Source: Candidatus Sigynarchaeota archaeon (GTDB lineage: Archaea > Asgardarchaeota > Lokiarchaeia > Sigynarchaeales > Sigynarchaeaceae). From it: 16,895 bases of DNA. The notes under the pieces were generated by a model, which made no database searches, was not told the DNA's origin, and saw only the letters and a list, made by a program, of their open reading frames with translations. Below, in pieces: positions 14,142 through 16,895 of the stretch (position 1 is the first letter of the stretch; every line of letters starts with the position of its first letter). The stretch spans positions 1-16,895 of the forward strand of contig JAUQYW010000690.1 of the NCBI GenBank assembly GCA_030587525.1, in the 5' to 3' direction. The position numbers were made by a program, and so were the translations under genes.

Positions 14142-15233
14142 ATGTCTGGCACGGTTCACGATCTGGTGGCAAGGCGAGGCATTCTTGACCACGACATCTT
14201 TTTCGACCATGCCGGGCGGATATACTTCGTGCTCGGGCATTATCAGCCCGCGGATCGCATCATTTCCTTGCTTAAATATGTTCCTGATAAAGACGGCACA
14301 TGGGTTCACCGGATTACTGGTAAACGCTATGCCCGGTCATATTGGCATCAAGGCATAGATGCGTTCAAGGATGCAGAAAAACTATCCAGCGCGCCCGGGC
14401 AAGACGACCTGGCGCCATGGCACGTCGACGATCCCGTGTTCGGCACGACGTTTCTCGAAGTGCCACTTGATTCGATCGAAGATTATCTCATTCCAGAGCT
14501 CCGGTTGCAAGAGATCTTGGAAGCTCCCGGCGAGCAGTTGGACGACCTGGAACGTATCGTAAAATCGGTGGTCACGGCGGTCTTGAAAAATGCTAGGATG
14601 CCCGATCTCACGGCAGAAGAGTTCGGCATCACTGGCTCGATCTTGTGGCGTGGTCATTCCGATCGGTCCGATATCAATCTCAACGTCTATGGATTGAAAA
14701 ACTGCACGAAACTGGAAGGAAGGCTGGCTTCGCTGGCAAAACGGCACGTGATGCTATCCGCTGGATTGACCGTGGAGATGAAAGGATTCGACGACGTGCC
14801 CGCCATCGCCGTGGAACGTGAAGTCTCCAAGGTCGCGTTGAAGCGAAAGCCCAAGCTTAAGCTCAAAGGATTCAAGCCGGGCATCCAGATCCGGTGGTGC
14901 TTGCACCAGGACGAGTTGCCCATGGTGTATGGAACCGAACGGTACAAGGAAATCGGCATCAAGAAGGTTAAAGTTCGCATTGTCGATGACACCTTCACGT
15001 TATTTTTCCCCGCCATGGTGCGCGTGGAACCCATCGAGGGAGACAAAAAGATTGACCGGTTGCTGATATACGATTCCCGGTTCACGCGCCTGTTCAGGAA
15101 CGACGACGTGGTGGAAATTACCGGGTTGTTACAGGATATCATTGGCATGGGTAAACGGCAGATCCTGATGGGTTCCAAGCAACACGGCACGGAGGAACGG
15201 GTTGTTTTTTTGGAAACGGGAGGCAAAGCTTGA
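14142..15233 (+). CDS. Predicted nucleotidyltransferase of the COG1665 type
   Basis: This 363-aa protein resembles the archaeal predicted-nucleotidyltransferase family COG1665, whose function is not established. The N-terminal part (about 13-120) carries the family pattern of a 'response to position' segment, FFDHAGRIYFVLGHYQPAD and RIISLLKYVPDKDGTW, then VPLDSIEDYL (107-116) and EL-RLQEIL. The polymerase-beta-like core follows: FGITGSILWRGHSDRSDINL (161-180) then NVYG. The usual G-S-...-D-x-D is here GS (165-166) and Asp177-Ile-Asn179, so the second acidic residue is Asn. The C-terminal third includes a basic KRKPKLKLKG stretch and a predicted beta-rich region. CGTGATAAAGC before the ATG is a good Shine-Dalgarno arrangement. 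Its stop overlaps or abuts the next gene, so the pair is translationally coupled. A catalytically altered member, or one using a third acid elsewhere, is possible. Confidence 0.7.
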   Translation: MSGTVHDLVARRGILDHDIFFDHAGRIYFVLGHYQPADRIISLLKYVPDKDGTWVHRITGKRYARSYWHQGIDAFKDAEKLSSAPGQDDLAPWHVDDPVFGTTFLEVPLDSIEDYLIPELRLQEILEAPGEQLDDLERIVKSVVTAVLKNARMPDLTAEEFGITGSILWRGHSDRSDINLNVYGLKNCTKLEGRLASLAKRHVMLSAGLTVEMKGFDDVPAIAVEREVSKVALKRKPKLKLKGFKPGIQIRWCLHQDELPMVYGTERYKEIGIKKVKVRIVDDTFTLFFPAMVRVEPIEGDKKIDRLLIYDSRFTRLFRNDDVVEITGLLQDIIGMGKRQILMGSKQHGTEERVVFLETGGKA

Positions 15234-15235
15234 TC

Positions 15236-16081
15236 ATGCTCACGCAAGCAACTGGCATAGCGAAAAAAGCCGAGATCTTGTTGATTGGCAACGAGCTGTT
15301 GATAGGGAAAACCCGGGACTTGAATGCGTTCTGGTTGGGTAAACAAGTCTCGCAGTTTGGCATCTCAGTCACACGGGTGACGATCATCCACGATGACGTG
15401 AAGGAGATTGCTAGTGTGCTCAACGAGATCATCACGCGAAAGCCCGATTACGCGTTCACGAGCGGGGGTCTCGGCCCGACGTTCGATGACGAGACGATCG
15501 AAGGCATTGCCCGCGGGTTGAACCGTAAATTGTATCTCGATGAGAAGGCGCTCGGCTGGCTGCGAGAACGCTACGAGAAAGGGTTCAAGGCCGGGACAAT
15601 GAAGGATCCAGGCATAAACGAGTCGAGAAAAAAAATGGCTTATATGCCAGTCGGCTCAACAGCATTGCATAACAACGCGGGAGCGGCACCAGGCGTATTG
15701 ATCGTGGAAAAATCCACGAAAATCTTCATCTTGCCCGGGGTTCCGCGGGAAATGCAAGCGATATTTACCGAAGAAATCGCTCCGATCTTGCACGTGGAAA
15801 ATCCAACTATCAAATTTCACGAGTTTGACTTCATCGTCGATAATGTCGGGGAATCGACTATGGCTGCCCAGATCAACGCCCTTATGGCTGAAATCGACGA
15901 CCGGATCTGGATTAAGAGTCATGCCAAGTTCGACGGCACGAAATACTACGTCGACATGCACGTGAGCGGATATGGGGATGACGCGTTCCGGAAAAACGTT
16001 GAAGAGGTTGCAACCAAGGTCCGAAAAATCGTTCTCGATCTAGGTGGCATGATACGGGAAACTGAAAAAGAAGAAGAATAG
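15236..16081 (+). CDS. CinA-like protein, molybdopterin-binding (MoCF) domain only
   Basis: The ATG at 15236, 2 bases after the previous stop, gives 281 aa; an in-frame TTG at 15230 overlaps that stop and is an alternative. The COG1058 / CinA N-terminal type of MoaB/MogA fold is shown by EILLIGNELLIGKTRDLNAF early in the protein, TSGGLGPTFDDETIEGIA around residue 76-93, and LPGVPREMQAIF around 167-178. Bacterial CinA proteins add a C-terminal nicotinamide-nucleotide amidase, which is absent here; archaeal members usually are also single-domain. Related domains show pyrophosphatase activity on ADP-ribose or FAD-type substrates, so a role in nucleotide or cofactor housekeeping is likely, while molybdopterin binding itself is unproven. 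The C-terminus ends in a Glu/Lys tail. Partnership with the preceding nucleotidyltransferase is suggested by the coupling. Confidence 0.87.
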   Translation: MLTQATGIAKKAEILLIGNELLIGKTRDLNAFWLGKQVSQFGISVTRVTIIHDDVKEIASVLNEIITRKPDYAFTSGGLGPTFDDETIEGIARGLNRKLYLDEKALGWLRERYEKGFKAGTMKDPGINESRKKMAYMPVGSTALHNNAGAAPGVLIVEKSTKIFILPGVPREMQAIFTEEIAPILHVENPTIKFHEFDFIVDNVGESTMAAQINALMAEIDDRIWIKSHAKFDGTKYYVDMHVSGYGDDAFRKNVEEVATKVRKIVLDLGGMIRETEKEEE

Positions 16082-16093
16082 AATAAAAACTTT

Positions 16094-16895
16094 TTAATCT
16101 CGTTTTTCCTTGATTTTCTTGATGGTTTGGTCGAGCAAGGCCTCGAGTTTCTTGTCCTTGACCTTTTTCTTGATTTTTTGGAGATCCTTGAGGATTTCCT
16201 CGTCATCCTCGATATTTTTCGAGATAACACCAAGCAAGTTCTTTAACTCGGGGTCGATAGGTTTCGAAGGATCGACCGTGTTCAAGAACGATTTCAAGTC
16301 CGTGAGCGGGTCGACAGCTCCGCCGATCTCGCCAGTGGAATAGGGATTCACGAATGCCAGGTTGGATTTAGCGGCGGATTTCTTGGAATCGAGCTCGTCG
16401 AGGGATGCAAAATCAAGGCTATCATCCGCCGGGGGAGCCGGAGCCTGGGTCGGAGCTGGGGCTGAGACGGGTGGCGCCGGCACCTTCATGGGAAGTGACT
16501 TCGGCGTTGCCTTGTCGTCGATCAGTTTTCGCATCGCGGCGAGGCTTTCCTCCTTGACGGAGGCGATCTTGTCCTCGTGCTTCTTCAATTTCTCTTCGTA
16601 CTCTGCAATTTTTGCATCGGCCTTCTTTTTCTCGTCTTGCATAGTTTTCTGGAGGGCATCGATCTTGTCCTTGGCCGATCTTTTCTCAGCATCGAGTTCC
16701 TTTTTGAGTGCATCGATATCACTGGAAGCAGCACTCTTTTGGCCTGCAGCTTCAAGCTTGGACTTGAGGACCGTGATTTCTGCTTGCAGCGATGCGACCG
16801 TTCCCGCAAGTTCCTTGTTCTTCCGTTCAACTCCCTCGCTTAGCTTCAAGAGCTGGTCATGCTTGGCTTGCAAATCCGCGTTGGATGTGGTTTTT
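16094..16895 (-). CDS. Coiled-coil protein with Pro/Ala-rich linker (N-terminus off window)
   Basis: The frame runs in from the right edge without a start, so only the last 267 residues are visible. No family was recognised. The visible part begins with a long Lys/Glu/Ala-rich heptad-like region (QLLKLSEGVERKNKEL and onward for about 140 residues) ending in KEESLAAMRKLIDDKATPK, then a Pro/Ala linker (KVPAPPVSAPAPTQAPAPPA), an acidic DDSLDFASLDELDSK segment, a short region with NPYSTGEIGG, and a Lys-rich helical C-terminus (KKIKEKRD at the end). This architecture suggests a structural or scaffolding protein with a flexible tail, possibly a peptide-docking acidic motif. It converges on the CinA-like gene with 12 bases between stops. 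The truncation prevents assignment; SMC-like or cytoskeletal roles are only guesses. Confidence 0.7.
   Translation of the reverse strand, partial: KTTSNADLQAKHDQLLKLSEGVERKNKELAGTVASLQAEITVLKSKLEAAGQKSAASSDIDALKKELDAEKRSAKDKIDALQKTMQDEKKKADAKIAEYEEKLKKHEDKIASVKEESLAAMRKLIDDKATPKSLPMKVPAPPVSAPAPTQAPAPPADDSLDFASLDELDSKKSAAKSNLAFVNPYSTGEIGGAVDPLTDLKSFLNTVDPSKPIDPELKNLLGVISKNIEDDEEILKDLQKIKKKVKDKKLEALLDQTIKKIKEKRD

Noticed and set aside
15139..15435. Minus-strand frame across the nucleotidyltransferase/CinA junction
   Set aside because: Shadow of two plus-strand genes with family motifs on both sides of the junction.
1..16895. Mobile element, CRISPR array or prophage
   Set aside because: No transposase, integrase, regularly spaced repeats or terminal inverted repeats were seen; the gene content is mostly housekeeping.

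Overview
The window reads as a compact stretch of an archaeal chromosome. The evidence is a set of archaeal signature genes (a DNA topoisomerase VI B subunit, two PurP-type ATP-grasp proteins, a methanogen-type thymidylate synthase, an M42 aminopeptidase, and a COG1665-like predicted nucleotidyltransferase), TATA-box-like promoters, Shine-Dalgarno motifs matching the archaeal GGAGGTGAT consensus, and T-rich gene ends. No rRNA, tRNA, insertion sequence or CRISPR array was recognised. Coiled coils and Pro/Ala-rich linkers in two proteins, plus several large insertions, would suit an Asgard-type archaeon, but that lineage assignment is an inference and is not proven here.

Layout. Positions 1-2405 (minus strand) hold the first 801 codons of an unusually enlarged topoisomerase VI B subunit whose C-terminus lies off the left edge. 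A 410-base intergenic region follows, with a clear TATA box and two perfect inverted repeats. Positions 2829-5524 (plus) are a two-gene operon of membrane proteins: one with an external transglutaminase/papain-like domain, and an M28 zinc peptidase whose active-site region is interrupted by membrane helices. A small unknown protein, possibly a degenerate PD-(D/E)XK-fold protein, lies convergent at 5536-5997 (minus).

Positions 6179-10945 form a purine-centred block: purP (plus), a xylose-isomerase-like TIM-barrel protein (plus), a divergent purP paralogue (minus), and a full-length two-domain guaA (plus). Next come an M42 aminopeptidase (11027-12061, plus) and a BNR/Asp-box sialidase-like protein (12160-13149, plus). 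The latter converges on a thymidylate synthase (13158-14036, minus) through a shared hairpin that looks like a bidirectional terminator.

The right end holds a tightly spaced pair (14142-16081, plus), the COG1665-like nucleotidyltransferase and a CinA-type molybdopterin-binding-domain protein. An N-terminally truncated coiled-coil protein (16094-16895, minus) runs off the right edge.

Taken together, the window mixes nucleotide metabolism (PurP, GuaA, thymidylate synthase), protein turnover (TGL-like, M28, M42) and DNA topology. The most unusual items are the topoisomerase VI B insertions, the membrane protease-like operon, and the PurP paralogue that has lost the Gly-rich ATP-grasp loop.
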